Part shown: positions 1 to 6,094 of the stretch, one piece after another
How the letters are laid out: each line of letters opens with the position of its first letter
Position numbering within the stretch: the first letter of the stretch is position 1
NCBI GenBank assembly: GCA_002397275.1
Contig: DHAA01000112.1
Coordinates: 1 to 9,906, forward strand
Direction: 5' to 3'
Length of the DNA stretch: 9,906 bases
From: Thermacetogenium sp. UBA4966
GTDB lineage: Bacteria; Bacillota; DSM-12270; Thermacetogeniales; Thermacetogeniaceae
Position numbers and translations under genes: made by a program
The notes under the pieces: model-generated
The model's input: only the letters and a program-made list of their open reading frames with translations
Told to the model about the DNA's origin: nothing
Databases searched by the model: none

Positions 1-507
1 TGGTTCTATCAATTTTCACTATCATCCATTAATCATTTTGCAGCACATATTATTAATATATTGGAACATATGATTGATGGAAAAAACATAATAAATGAGG
101 CAAATCAACGGGATACGTTAGATTCACAAATTGAAAATAAATTAGACCGTCTTTTCAATTTGCTACAAAAGTCAAAGAAAACTGTAGAAAATGAACGTAT
201 TAAGTTACAAAGCCTTATTTCTGATATTTCTCATCAGGTAAAAACGCCGGTAGCAAACTTAAAATCAATTAACGAAACATTGCTGCGTTTGGACCTTCCA
301 AGAAGTCAGCAAATCCAATTTCTACAAAACTCAAATTCCGAATTAGTTAAACTTACATTCTCCATGGAGTTTTTAATAAAGTTATCTAGACTAGAAGTAG
401 GTAGTATAATACTGACAAAAAAGCGAGTATATTTATTTAATACAATAACTAATGCATTAAATGAGGTGCTTATATCTTTGAATAAAAAAAAATTCATATT
501 GGCGTAA
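1..507 (+). pseudogene. Sensor histidine kinase, N-terminal part up to the frameshift (5' truncated by window)
   Basis: The frame is open from base 1, so the true start lies outside the window. The visible part has a charged, heptad-like linker (about codons 20-60) leading into a HisKA dimerisation and phosphoacceptor domain. The H-box reads SDISHQVKTPVANLK, and the phospho-acceptor His is codon 232-234. The frame ends at TAA 505-507 just after an A9 run. Restoring one A makes it run straight into the ATPase domain encoded from 492 to 878. By family, this is a membrane sensor kinase that autophosphorylates and passes phosphate to a response regulator. No regulator is visible here; it may lie just upstream. 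The downstream FtsX-type ABC transporter suggests a cell-envelope or antimicrobial-peptide sensing role, which is inference. The split could be a real mutation, a slippage site or a homopolymer sequencing error. Confidence 0.85.
484..492 (+). other. A9 homopolymer at the kinase frame break
   Basis: Nine consecutive A residues are read as AAA AAA AAA in the upstream frame. The downstream kinase half is in the -1 frame, and the two join without loss of residues if the ribosome slips back one base or if one A is added by transcriptional slippage or restored by sequence correction. A homopolymer of this length is a known slippage substrate and also a common place for sequencing error. The sequence cannot tell these apart. 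Confidence 0.75.
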
Positions 508-878
508 ATTGTGATAAAAGTATCATATTAATGCACGATCCTAAATGGACGTGTGAAGCCCTGTTTAATATATTGGATAACGCTGTGAAGTATACGCCAA
601 ATGGTGGAAAGATATATCTTGATGTGAAACCATGGGGTGACTTTATACGAATTAGTATTTCAGATAACGGTCGTGGAATTCCAGAGAACATTCAATCAAA
701 AATATTTCAAAGGTTCTATAGAGCACCAACTTCAAGTGATATGGAAGGAATCGGGATAGGACTGTATCTAGCCCGAAAAATAATAATGCTCCAAAATGGT
801 TGGATTGAGGTTATCTCCAGAGGAGTGGCCGGTGACGGAGCTACTTTTGCTGTATATCTTCCATATAAAAGCAGATGA
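492..878 (+). pseudogene. Sensor histidine kinase, C-terminal HATPase_c part
   Basis: This is the catalytic ATP-binding domain of the kinase whose HisKA half ends at 507. The frame resumes exactly after the A-run at 484-492 with IHIGVNCDKS before MHDPKW, which is natural kinase sequence. All diagnostic boxes are present: N-box NILDNAVKYTP, G1 DNGRGIP, F-box FQRFYR and G2 GIGIGLYLARKI, then the terminal strand GATFAVYLP before the stop at 876-878. The first ATG in this frame (531) has no visible Shine-Dalgarno sequence, and the frame is closed by TAA at 483-485. Separate translation therefore looks poor, and the piece probably belongs to one split gene. Nothing in the domain itself looks decayed, so the lesion would be recent, an artefact, or bypassed by slippage. 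Confidence 0.85.
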
Positions 879-1121
879 TAATATGCCTCTCGATGTTTTG
901 GAAACAAGTAAATAGTATAATCGGTTTAAGTAAAAATACCGAAGCGGATAGAATTTGATCGTGTTTTCTTCTACGTGACTGACTTTATATAATGTTTCCT
1001 GATAGCTCAATAGCGGATTCTACTGCCGGTAAGAGAGCCAATAACCTGCCGAAAAATTCTTTACAGAGCCAGATATGTACCTATGTGACTGCGCCGATCT
1101 GATCTCGCCCAACAAGCCAGA

Positions 1122-1161
1122 AGTCCTTCCATTGTGACTAAATTGGTACAAAGGAAGGACT
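1122..1161. repeat. Imperfect inverted repeat upstream of the transporter operon
   Basis: AGTCCTTCC (1122-1130) is exactly complementary to GGAAGGACT (1153-1161). After one mismatch the pairing continues with TTGT (1132-1135) against ACAA (1148-1151), giving 13 pairs over 14 positions around a 12-base centre. No T-tract follows, so it is not a typical terminator. It lies about 50 bases ahead of a TATAAT box, so a regulator-binding site or the end of a decayed mobile element are both possible. Confidence 0.5.
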
Positions 1162-1212
1162 AATATTAACAAATTTATATCTTTCAGGGATTTTTTAGAG
1201 ACATTGATGCCT

Positions 1213-1218
1213 TATAAT
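1213..1218 (+). promoter_or_regulatory. Candidate -10 box for the transporter operon
   Basis: A perfect TATAAT lies about 54 bases before the first ATG of the small gene at 1272. No good -35 box stands 16-18 bases upstream (the region reads ATTTTTTA), so if this is a promoter it may depend on an activator. The kinase's response regulator would be a reasonable candidate. This is an inference from position only. Confidence 0.35.
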
Positions 1219-1253
1219 AAAAATGGTAAGAATCCAGGGACGATATGCTACTG

Positions 1254-1259
1254 AAGGAG
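1254..1259 (+). promoter_or_regulatory. Ribosome-binding site before the 66-codon gene
   Basis: AAGGAG is a good Shine-Dalgarno sequence. It is 12 bases from ATG 1272, rather long, and 5 bases from ATG 1265, which opens only a seven-codon frame (MYYAGIM, stop). The true start here is therefore uncertain. Confidence 0.5.
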
Positions 1260-1271
1260 ATGTAATGTATT

Positions 1272-1472
1272 ATGCGGGAATTATGTAAAGCCGACGCAAC
1301 AGAATATATGAAATATAAGGTCTATTTTGAATCTTTAAATCCAGATCATTGTTACTCAAGACTTGGAAAGCCATTTAAAACGAAAGGCAGGTACTATTAC
1401 TACGATACTGGAACCGGAAAAGTTTTGAGTTGTACAGGAAATAGAAGAGGAGAATTGCATTGTCAATTTTAG
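1272..1472 (+). CDS. Small unrecognised 66-aa protein overlapping the ABC ATPase gene
   Basis: I do not recognise this family. The predicted protein is hydrophilic, with no signal peptide or membrane segment. It has four Cys (residues 5, 27, 53, 64), an aromatic cluster RYYYYDTGTGK near residues 40-50, and ends HCQF. The frame is closed by a stop at 1263-1265, so ATG 1272 is the first possible methionine, with AAGGAG 12 bases upstream. Its stop at 1470-1472 overlaps the TTG start of the next gene (1460) by 13 bases, which suggests translational coupling if it is real. The ABC gene has its own Shine-Dalgarno inside this frame. It could be a genuine accessory peptide of the transporter system, the tail of a lost larger gene, or chance. 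Confidence 0.45.
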   Translation: MRELCKADATEYMKYKVYFESLNPDHCYSRLGKPFKTKGRYYYYDTGTGKVLSCTGNRRGELHCQF

Positions 1473-2143
1473 AAACATCTGCCCTTACAAAAATATATGA
1501 CAATGGTACTAATGCTGTTGTTGCCTTAAATGATGTGAATTTGCAAATAAATGAAGGTGAATTTGTAACAGTTATTGGAGCGTCCGGTAGCGGTAAAAGT
1601 ACATTGCTTCATATGCTGGGTGGACTTGATAAACCGACTTCAGGTTCTATTAAAGTTGAAAATAAAGATCTATCGAAAATGGATGACAATTCACTTACAA
1701 TATTCAGGCGTCGCCGCATTGGTTTCGTATTTCAGAACTATAATTTAGTTCCAATTTTAAATGTCTATGAAAATATTGTATTGCCTGTAGAATTGGATGG
1801 TGCACATGTAGATAAATTTCTTTTTGATCATGTAATACAAATGCTAGCCTTAGAAGAGCAACTAAAAAAAATGCCGAGCCAGCTTTCCGGAGGGCAGCAA
1901 CAACGTGTAGCTATTGCACGTGCGCTAATTAGCAAACCAGCAATCGTTCTAGCGGATGAACCAACTGGGAACCTAGATTCTCAAACTAGTCAGGATGTTT
2001 TAAGTCTTCTCAAAACTACAAGTCATGATTTTGGTCAAACGCTGGTAATGATTACACATAACAATCAGATTGCTCAGCTTGCAAATCGTATGGTACATAT
2101 TGAGGATGGGAAAATCGTTGATGGTAGCTCACCTGAAAACTAA
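1460..2143 (+). CDS. ABC transporter ATP-binding protein, LolD/MacB (FtsE-like) type
   Basis: A complete 227-residue ATPase of the MacB/LolD/BceA family, powering the FtsX-type permease encoded next. All motifs are intact: Walker A GASGSGKST (40-48), Q-loop Q92 in FQNYNLVP, signature LSGGQ (142-146), Walker B IVLADE (162-167), D-loop NLDS and H-loop His200 in MITHNN. The start is TTG 1460: the sequence begins MSILETSALTKIY, typical for the family's N-terminus, with AGAGGAG (1447-1453) well placed. The family works by ATP-driven mechanotransmission rather than classic pumping, acting on lipoproteins, peptides or cell-wall-active antibiotics. The substrate cannot be read from this subunit. Thirteen bases separate the stop codon from the permease start, so the two are one transcription unit. 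Confidence 0.95.
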   Translation: MSILETSALTKIYDNGTNAVVALNDVNLQINEGEFVTVIGASGSGKSTLLHMLGGLDKPTSGSIKVENKDLSKMDDNSLTIFRRRRIGFVFQNYNLVPILNVYENIVLPVELDGAHVDKFLFDHVIQMLALEEQLKKMPSQLSGGQQQRVAIARALISKPAIVLADEPTGNLDSQTSQDVLSLLKTTSHDFGQTLVMITHNNQIAQLANRMVHIEDGKIVDGSSPEN

Positions 2144-2149
2144 GGAGGT
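2142..2149 (+). promoter_or_regulatory. Strong ribosome-binding site that fixes the permease TTG start
   Basis: AAGGAGGT overlaps the TAA stop of the ATPase gene and stands 6 bases before TTG 2156. This near-perfect site supports the TTG start over downstream ATG codons and couples translation of the two subunits. Confidence 0.8.
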
Positions 2150-2155
2150 ATCATT

Positions 2156-4654
2156 TTGAAACGTGAATTTGAATACCCTATCAACGATAATAATGTAATG
2201 AATCATTTGGTATCGAATAGCAGCAAAGCAGATAAATTTCGTTATATGATTTCAGTTTTAGTCATTGCATTATCGGTTTCTCTAATCATGTCTTTTGCAA
2301 TGTTGGCATCCGGTCAGCGACGTGTCGAAATGGCAATGCAGGAAGGCAGGGCGCAAATCACAGTATTTGGGATGACCGTGCAGCAGTATGACACCATTAA
2401 GCAACAAGCGGAAGTTTCCTGGGTAGGAATACGCACACCCATTACGAATACCACACAGGGGAACATCCAACTGAAGACCTATTATATAGACGAAACACAA
2501 CTCAAAAAAGAGGATCGGGAAAGCCAACTAAAGGGATCATTGGCGACCGGTAATCAGCAGGTTGTTGTTCAGCAAGAAATGTTAGACGCGCTCAAAAAAG
2601 AGAATATAAAGGTCGGCGACACGATATTCCTGAACCTTGACGGACTGGGCGGAAAGGGCTATCAGATAAGTGGCATTTTGACAAACAATCGCACTGGAAA
2701 TGGAACGATCAGGATCATGCCGAATTATTATCAAGTTTACATCAGTAAAGATTATGCACAAAATCTGATTGGTGAAAGTCTGAAACTGTATTGTGATGTG
2801 CGTCTGAATACGGACTCCATTTCGCAAAGCGAAGTTATTCGAATGGCTAAAAATGTCTTGGCAAAAGTTAATTTATCAACCGATAATATTATACTTTCAA
2901 ATAATTATTTTACGGTTCTCGGACGGCTTTCGGACGCGAATGATATGACATGGCTTTATGCTGCTTTGCTTGCTCTTTTCTTTGCCTTGCTTTCCGGAGG
3001 TGTAATATATAGCATATTTTATATTTCCGTGACAGGTAAAGTTCGTGCTTATGGACAGCTTCGGACTCTCGGCATGACGATTAAACAAGTACAAAAAATT
3101 GTACGCAAAGAGGGGACCCAACTGGCTCTGCAAGGAATTCCACTTGGTTGGATCATTGGCGGATTGCTCGGCTATTTCCTGATACCAATGGGGTTCCGGG
3201 CAGGAGACACGCTTTTATGGGCTTTCCTTTCAGGAATATTCGTGTTCATTGCCGTGCATATTTCTATGCGAAAACCAGCCAAAATAGCGAGCCAGGTATC
3301 GCCAATTGAAGGATTTCGCTACTCAGCATACACTGGTAAGCAGAAAGCAACAAGAAAAATCCAACGTCCTCTTGTACCAGGCAATTTAGCAATCATGAAT
3401 TTGGGAAGGAACAAGAAAACGACAATATTAACAGTCAGCATGATGTCTTTTGGCGCAATTTTGATTTTAGGAATTGCTTCCGTTGGAATTTCGATAAGCG
3501 GGCTTGCATATGCAAAATATTGGTATTTCCCGAACAGCCAATTTCAACTTACTATTAATGAGACCATCCCAACTGTACTGGACGATACAGCAACGGCGGA
3601 AGACACAAATCTTTATATGTTAAAAAATAGTGTCATACAACAGAAAAACAACCCGTTAAACGAACAACTAATCTCTACTATCCGTTCAATGGACGGTGTC
3701 GAAAATGTTACCACTGTGTCTGGTTTTTCATCTTTTATTCAAACATCAACTGGAAGCGGAGGCTCAATGAGTAATAACAGTGTGAATTATACTTTAACAA
3801 AAGATCAATTCGATATGATAAAAGCTGCCATTATTATAGGTAAAGCAGATTGGCAAATATTTAGTAAAGACAATGGCGTTTTAATTGCAGATACTCTGAT
3901 TAATACTCCGTTTAATCCACTTCATTACTCCGTTGGTGACAAAATCAAAACAACTATGCTTGCCAAGGATGAAAAAGTAATCGAAATAGAACGACCAGTT
4001 ATGGGAGTATTCTCTGCAGATAAACTTATGCAAATGAAGGTGCTGCCAAATTCACCGCAATTTTTAATGGCACGGGATGCGGCACAGAACATCATGGGTT
4101 TAAGAAACGATACGGTCAACCTAGAAGTCAAAGTAGATTCGTCAAAAGAAAAAGAAGTACAAAGCAATTTGCAGAATTTAGTTTCCTTAAACCGGAATAT
4201 CCGACTGCAATCCCTCTCAGATACCGCCAAAGAGCAGCAAGCAAAATATGATTCTGCTGTCAAACTTTTAACCAGCCTTGCTGTTATTCTTTTTATTTTC
4301 AGCCTGATCAACTTCATCAATACCAGTTTTACGAATATACGTACGCGGAGACGGGAGTTTGGATTGCTCCAATCCGTGGGAATGACGCAGCAGCAGATTA
4401 GGAAAATGCTGCAAACGGAGAATTCTTTTTATGTAATTGCCAGTACCATTTCAGCAGTGGTTGGAGTGGTTATTGGGGCTGCATTTTGTAAGTATCTGGA
4501 TGCTTCACAACATTGTATTCTTTATCAACTCCCCATTCGGATACTTATGCTTTTTGTGGCCTGCTTGATTATACTGCATATTTTGATGGGATTTTTTGCT
4601 TCACTTAATTTGAAACGAGAGTCTATTATTGACCGTATTTCCATTAGTGAGTAA
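2156..4654 (+). CDS. FtsX/MacB-type ABC transporter permease, 832 aa
   Basis: Cytoplasmic-membrane permease partner of the preceding ATPase. By eye there are eight hydrophobic helices in two 1+3 repeats. The first repeat has TM1 at about residues 31-52, an outside domain of about 200 residues, then TM2-4 near 266-290, 324-346 and 353-372. The second has TM5 near 422-446, an outside domain of about 250 residues rich in Asn/Ser/Thr, then TM6-8 near 703-725, 759-781 and 794-818. Each repeat carries a cytoplasmic FtsX-domain loop between its second and third helices (RAYGQLRTLGMT; RRREFGLLQSVGMT), the likely ATPase contact. The duplicated layout and large extracellular domains match Firmicutes two-FtsX-domain permeases and differ from the ten-helix BceB plan. 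A role in envelope or peptide-antibiotic response is inferred from the kinase nearby. The start is TTG 2156 after AAGGAGGT. The gene appears intact. Confidence 0.93.
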   Translation: MKREFEYPINDNNVMNHLVSNSSKADKFRYMISVLVIALSVSLIMSFAMLASGQRRVEMAMQEGRAQITVFGMTVQQYDTIKQQAEVSWVGIRTPITNTTQGNIQLKTYYIDETQLKKEDRESQLKGSLATGNQQVVVQQEMLDALKKENIKVGDTIFLNLDGLGGKGYQISGILTNNRTGNGTIRIMPNYYQVYISKDYAQNLIGESLKLYCDVRLNTDSISQSEVIRMAKNVLAKVNLSTDNIILSNNYFTVLGRLSDANDMTWLYAALLALFFALLSGGVIYSIFYISVTGKVRAYGQLRTLGMTIKQVQKIVRKEGTQLALQGIPLGWIIGGLLGYFLIPMGFRAGDTLLWAFLSGIFVFIAVHISMRKPAKIASQVSPIEGFRYSAYTGKQKATRKIQRPLVPGNLAIMNLGRNKKTTILTVSMMSFGAILILGIASVGISISGLAYAKYWYFPNSQFQLTINETIPTVLDDTATAEDTNLYMLKNSVIQQKNNPLNEQLISTIRSMDGVENVTTVSGFSSFIQTSTGSGGSMSNNSVNYTLTKDQFDMIKAAIIIGKADWQIFSKDNGVLIADTLINTPFNPLHYSVGDKIKTTMLAKDEKVIEIERPVMGVFSADKLMQMKVLPNSPQFLMARDAAQNIMGLRNDTVNLEVKVDSSKEKEVQSNLQNLVSLNRNIRLQSLSDTAKEQQAKYDSAVKLLTSLAVILFIFSLINFINTSFTNIRTRRREFGLLQSVGMTQQQIRKMLQTENSFYVIASTISAVVGVVIGAAFCKYLDASQHCILYQLPIRILMLFVACLIILHILMGFFASLNLKRESIIDRISISE

Positions 4655-4990
4655 GGTTGGAAAAGGGGTGTAAATACACATCGGAATATTTTATTGCTGG
4701 ATGAACCCTCATCTTCGTTAGATCCAGAGGCGGAGAATCGCATTTTTAAATCAATAGAAAAACTATGTGCGCACAAAACGGTAATATTCACATCACATAG
4801 ATTTTCAAATCTATATTTAGCCGACAAAATCTTTGTGATTGAAAATGGAAAAGTTGTAGAAAGTGGAACCCAGTCAGAGCTGTTATTCCTAAATCAAAGA
4901 TTTGCTCATTTATTTCGTTTGCAAGAAGAAAAATTCAAACTACAGTCCGGGGCAAACGATGCAATTAATAAGGATTCCAATAAATACTAA
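4655..4990 (+). pseudogene. C-terminal remnant of an exporter-type ABC ATPase
   Basis: Directly after the permease stop, in the same frame, the sequence enters the nucleotide-binding domain of a different ABC protein just before Walker B. It shows RNILLLDEPSSSLDPEAE (Walker B and D-loop), then VIFTSHR with the H-loop His, and a tail GKVVESGTQSELL...RFAHLFRLQEEKF. The tail is typical of half-transporters (transmembrane domain fused to ATPase), including bacteriocin and lanthipeptide exporters. Walker A, Q-loop, the LSGGQ signature and the whole membrane domain are missing, so it cannot hydrolyse ATP alone. The nearest start-like codon is TTG 4694. AAGGTTGG occurs at both ends (4653-4660 and 4990-4997). 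It is most simply a deletion scar of a lost exporter gene. That the lost exporter served a peptide product is speculation. Confidence 0.85.
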
Positions 4991-5005
4991 AGGTTGGTCA
5001 GAATT

Positions 5006-5187
5006 ATGTGTGTTTGGCAAGATAAAATGCTGCGCTAAAAGTTTCCAATAGAGAGAGCATCAATAAATATATAACAGAGGAAAGCGGTTTCTCGGTATTT
5101 TATGAAGAGTGTGTGGAATTAAAACAAGTCGTTGCTTACGATGAAAACAATAATGAAGTATGGTCCTCGTCCTCGCCGCTGAATTAG
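5006..5187 (+). pseudogene. Frameshifted small gene, about 60 aa, function unknown
   Basis: ATG 5006 begins MCVWQDK and then runs into a stop (TAA 5035-5037). Adding one A to the AAAA run at 5024-5027 moves it into a frame that is open to TAG 5185-5187. That continuation starts NAALKVSNRESINKY, passes through EESGFSVFYEECVELK and ends EVWSSSSPLN, with a protein-like, acidic, aromatic composition. The longer part has no ATG of its own. The start follows the exporter scrap by 15 bases, with only a weak AAAGG upstream. No signal peptide, membrane helix or recognised domain is visible. The Cys and the Ser-rich tail make a small peptide product imaginable, but nothing proves it. This would be the second gene in the window lacking one A in an A-run. 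Confidence 0.5.
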
Positions 5188-5191
5188 GTAT

Positions 5192-5229
5192 TTTAAGGTA
5201 GCTTTAAGCTTGATTTGATATCCTTTAAG
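5192..5229 (+). promoter_or_regulatory. Three phased TTTAAG boxes upstream of the 85-aa gene
   Basis: TTTAAG occurs at 5192-5197, 5203-5208 and 5224-5229, with start-to-start spacings of 11 and 21 bases, close to one and two helical turns. Direct hexamers 11 bases apart are the usual half-site layout for OmpR/PhoB-type response regulators. A loose TATAGA at 5230-5235 follows, where a -10 box could sit. This may be the operator and promoter of the downstream gene. The boxes are AT-rich, so chance is possible. Confidence 0.4.
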
Positions 5230-5256
5230 TATAGACAGACAGTGAGGAGGATGATC

Positions 5257-5514
5257 ATGAAGAGTTCAAAGCTATATGACGGCAGCCGCCAGGAGCGCAG
5301 AGAACGCGGCGCAACCGCGGCAACCGGAAGCGGCCGTTCCCCGCTCCTCTGGCTGCAGCGAAATGCATCCGGCCGCGGGTTTACAGTCTGGTTCATCCCG
5401 GATCAGCTCAATGATCAGCCGGAACCATTCCTCTGGCTGCGGCTGAATGCGATCGGGAAGGGCCTTGCCGCTTGGGTGAAGGGTCTCTTCGGGCGGCGCC
5501 GCAAGTCCCGGTAA
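5257..5514 (+). CDS. Basic 85-aa protein with internal 28-residue duplication, unknown family
   Basis: The start is ATG 5257, six bases after a strong GAGGAGG (5244-5250); ATG 5251 would be too close. The protein is strongly basic (17 Lys/Arg against 6 Asp/Glu). Its polar N-terminus is rich in Arg, Gly and Ala. Two copies follow of the pattern P-x-L-W-L-x2-N-A-x-G-[RK]-G-x3-W, at residues 29-45 and 57-73, exactly 28 residues apart. The linker is FIPDQLNDQPE, and the last repeat runs into an Arg-rich tail GLFGRRRKSR. The second repeat plus tail could form a cationic amphipathic helix, as in membrane-active peptides, but it could equally bind nucleic acid. There is no Cys and no leader motif that I recognise. 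It is GC-rich like the CRISPR genes and unlike the genes upstream. No neighbouring gene shares an operon with it closely. A spurious frame remains possible. Confidence 0.5.
   Translation: MKSSKLYDGSRQERRERGATAATGSGRSPLLWLQRNASGRGFTVWFIPDQLNDQPEPFLWLRLNAIGKGLAAWVKGLFGRRRKSR
5345..5440 (+). repeat. In-frame direct repeat inside the 85-aa gene
   Basis: TCCTCTGGCTGC occurs at 5345-5356 and again at 5429-5440, 84 bases (28 codons) apart, with weaker similarity continuing through the Asn-Ala and Gly-[Arg/Lys]-Gly codons. This is the DNA trace of the duplicated Leu-Trp-Leu motif. Confidence 0.7.
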
Positions 5515-5962
5515 ACTCTGGGTAACCCCTGCCGGGCGTTTGGCGGAACGGCGCTCCATGTCGTTTGAGGGAATAATAATGCATTCACATCCGCTAAAGG
5601 ATGGCCAAAAGGAAAACAGGGCAAGGGACAGGAGTTGATCCCTTTTTTAGGGGAAGGGAAAGTGTTCTATTTGGATTCCAGGGCCTCTCGGCGCAACAAA
5701 TCCGACTGCCGCAGATAAACGCGCTTGCTTTCTGCAACGCAAACCTTCCTGGCAGCAGGGCATTCTGACTGCTGTTGGCGACATATTTAACCTCAATTGC
5801 CATCCCAACCGGCGGCTTCCAGAACAAAAACAATAAAATTGGTGCAATTTAGCTATGATGGAAGGATAGTCATAAATTATGTCGAATTAAGTAATTATAT
5901 ATAGCTGAACCCAACTACGGAATGGCGCTAATATCAGGATCCCTTACCGCTCGCTTTTAGCT

Positions 5963-6071
5963 TTTTATCGTAACTACATCTCTTTAATTTAAATCAATTG
6001 CGTTCCAGCAATCTCCGCAGCAACCCACAATCAGCCTGAAGCAAGCCCTGAGTGGTTACTTTTATCGTAAC
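5963..6071 (+). repeat. 12-base direct repeat TTTTATCGTAAC upstream of cas10
   Basis: Exact copies lie at 5963-5974 and 6060-6071, 97 bases apart. The second copy also closes an inverted repeat, GTTAC (6055-6059) with GTAAC (6067-6071) around a 7-base centre. It ends about 11 bases before the ribosome site of cas10. The element could be an operator. From memory, TTTTATCGTA also resembles the first half of some clostridial CRISPR repeats, so decayed repeat copies are another reading. Confidence 0.5.
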
Positions 6072-6082
6072 ATTGTAATTTG

Positions 6083-6088
6083 GGAGGG
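6083..6088 (+). promoter_or_regulatory. Ribosome-binding site deciding the cas10 start
   Basis: GGAGGG ends directly against ATG 6089, which leaves no usable spacing for that ATG, but it stands 6-7 bases before TTG 6095. TTG 6095 (MPSKALLSFDTD) is therefore the better start. TTG 6080 lies upstream of the site and is excluded. Confidence 0.65.
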
Positions 6089-6094
6089 ATGAAC

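Larger units (their letters stand above)
879..1271. other. Gap between kinase and transporter genes
   Basis: No coding region on either strand is convincing. Minus-strand open frames here are shadows or very short. Three small elements are visible: a weak 5-bp hairpin (TCGGT 921-925 with ACCGA 938-942), an imperfect inverted repeat at 1122-1161, and a perfect TATAAT at 1213-1218 ahead of the transporter genes. I saw no strong U-tracted terminator after the kinase. Confidence 0.5.
5515..6094. other. 580-base gap before the CRISPR operon; no supportable gene
   Basis: The first 300 bases are of mixed composition with small open frames on both strands. One is a 79-codon minus frame at 5594-5833; another is a plus frame starting MAKRKTGQGTG near 5602. 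None has a recognisable motif or a convincing ribosome site. From about 5830 to 6080 the DNA turns AT-rich, as expected of a control region. Visible elements are a small palindrome CATAAATTATG (5871-5881), the 12-base direct repeat TTTTATCGTAAC (5963 and 6060) and an inverted repeat ending at 6071. I see no tRNA, no CRISPR array and no clear terminator. Confidence 0.5.

Noticed and set aside
921..942. TCGGT...ACCGA hairpin after the kinase as terminator
   Set aside because: A five-pair stem with a 12-base AT loop and no T-tract is too weak.
5507..5536. Possible terminator after the 85-aa gene (CCCGG with CCGGG, inner GGGTAACCC)
   Set aside because: The stems are only 3-5 base pairs with a large loop, and no T-tract follows.
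5639..5656. CCCTTTTTTAGGGG as a hairpin terminator
   Set aside because: The stem is only three to four pairs, and the T-run lies in the loop and not after the stem.
5602..5769. Plus-strand frame of about 55 codons starting MAKRKTGQGTG
   Set aside because: An AAAGG lies close to the ATG, but the spacing is short and the composition unremarkable. It competes with the minus-strand frame, and no family is recognised.
5594..5833. Minus-strand 79-codon frame in the gap before cas10
   Set aside because: It starts without a clear Shine-Dalgarno sequence, has no recognised motif, and a plus-strand frame overlaps it. Not enough to call a gene.
5871..5881. Palindrome CATAAATTATG
   Set aside because: Short and in an AT-rich stretch, so easily explained by chance. 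Not linked to a promoter or gene start.
5515..6094. CRISPR array upstream of cas10
   Set aside because: Only one 12-base motif occurs twice, at a 97-base distance, with no regular repeat-spacer periodicity.
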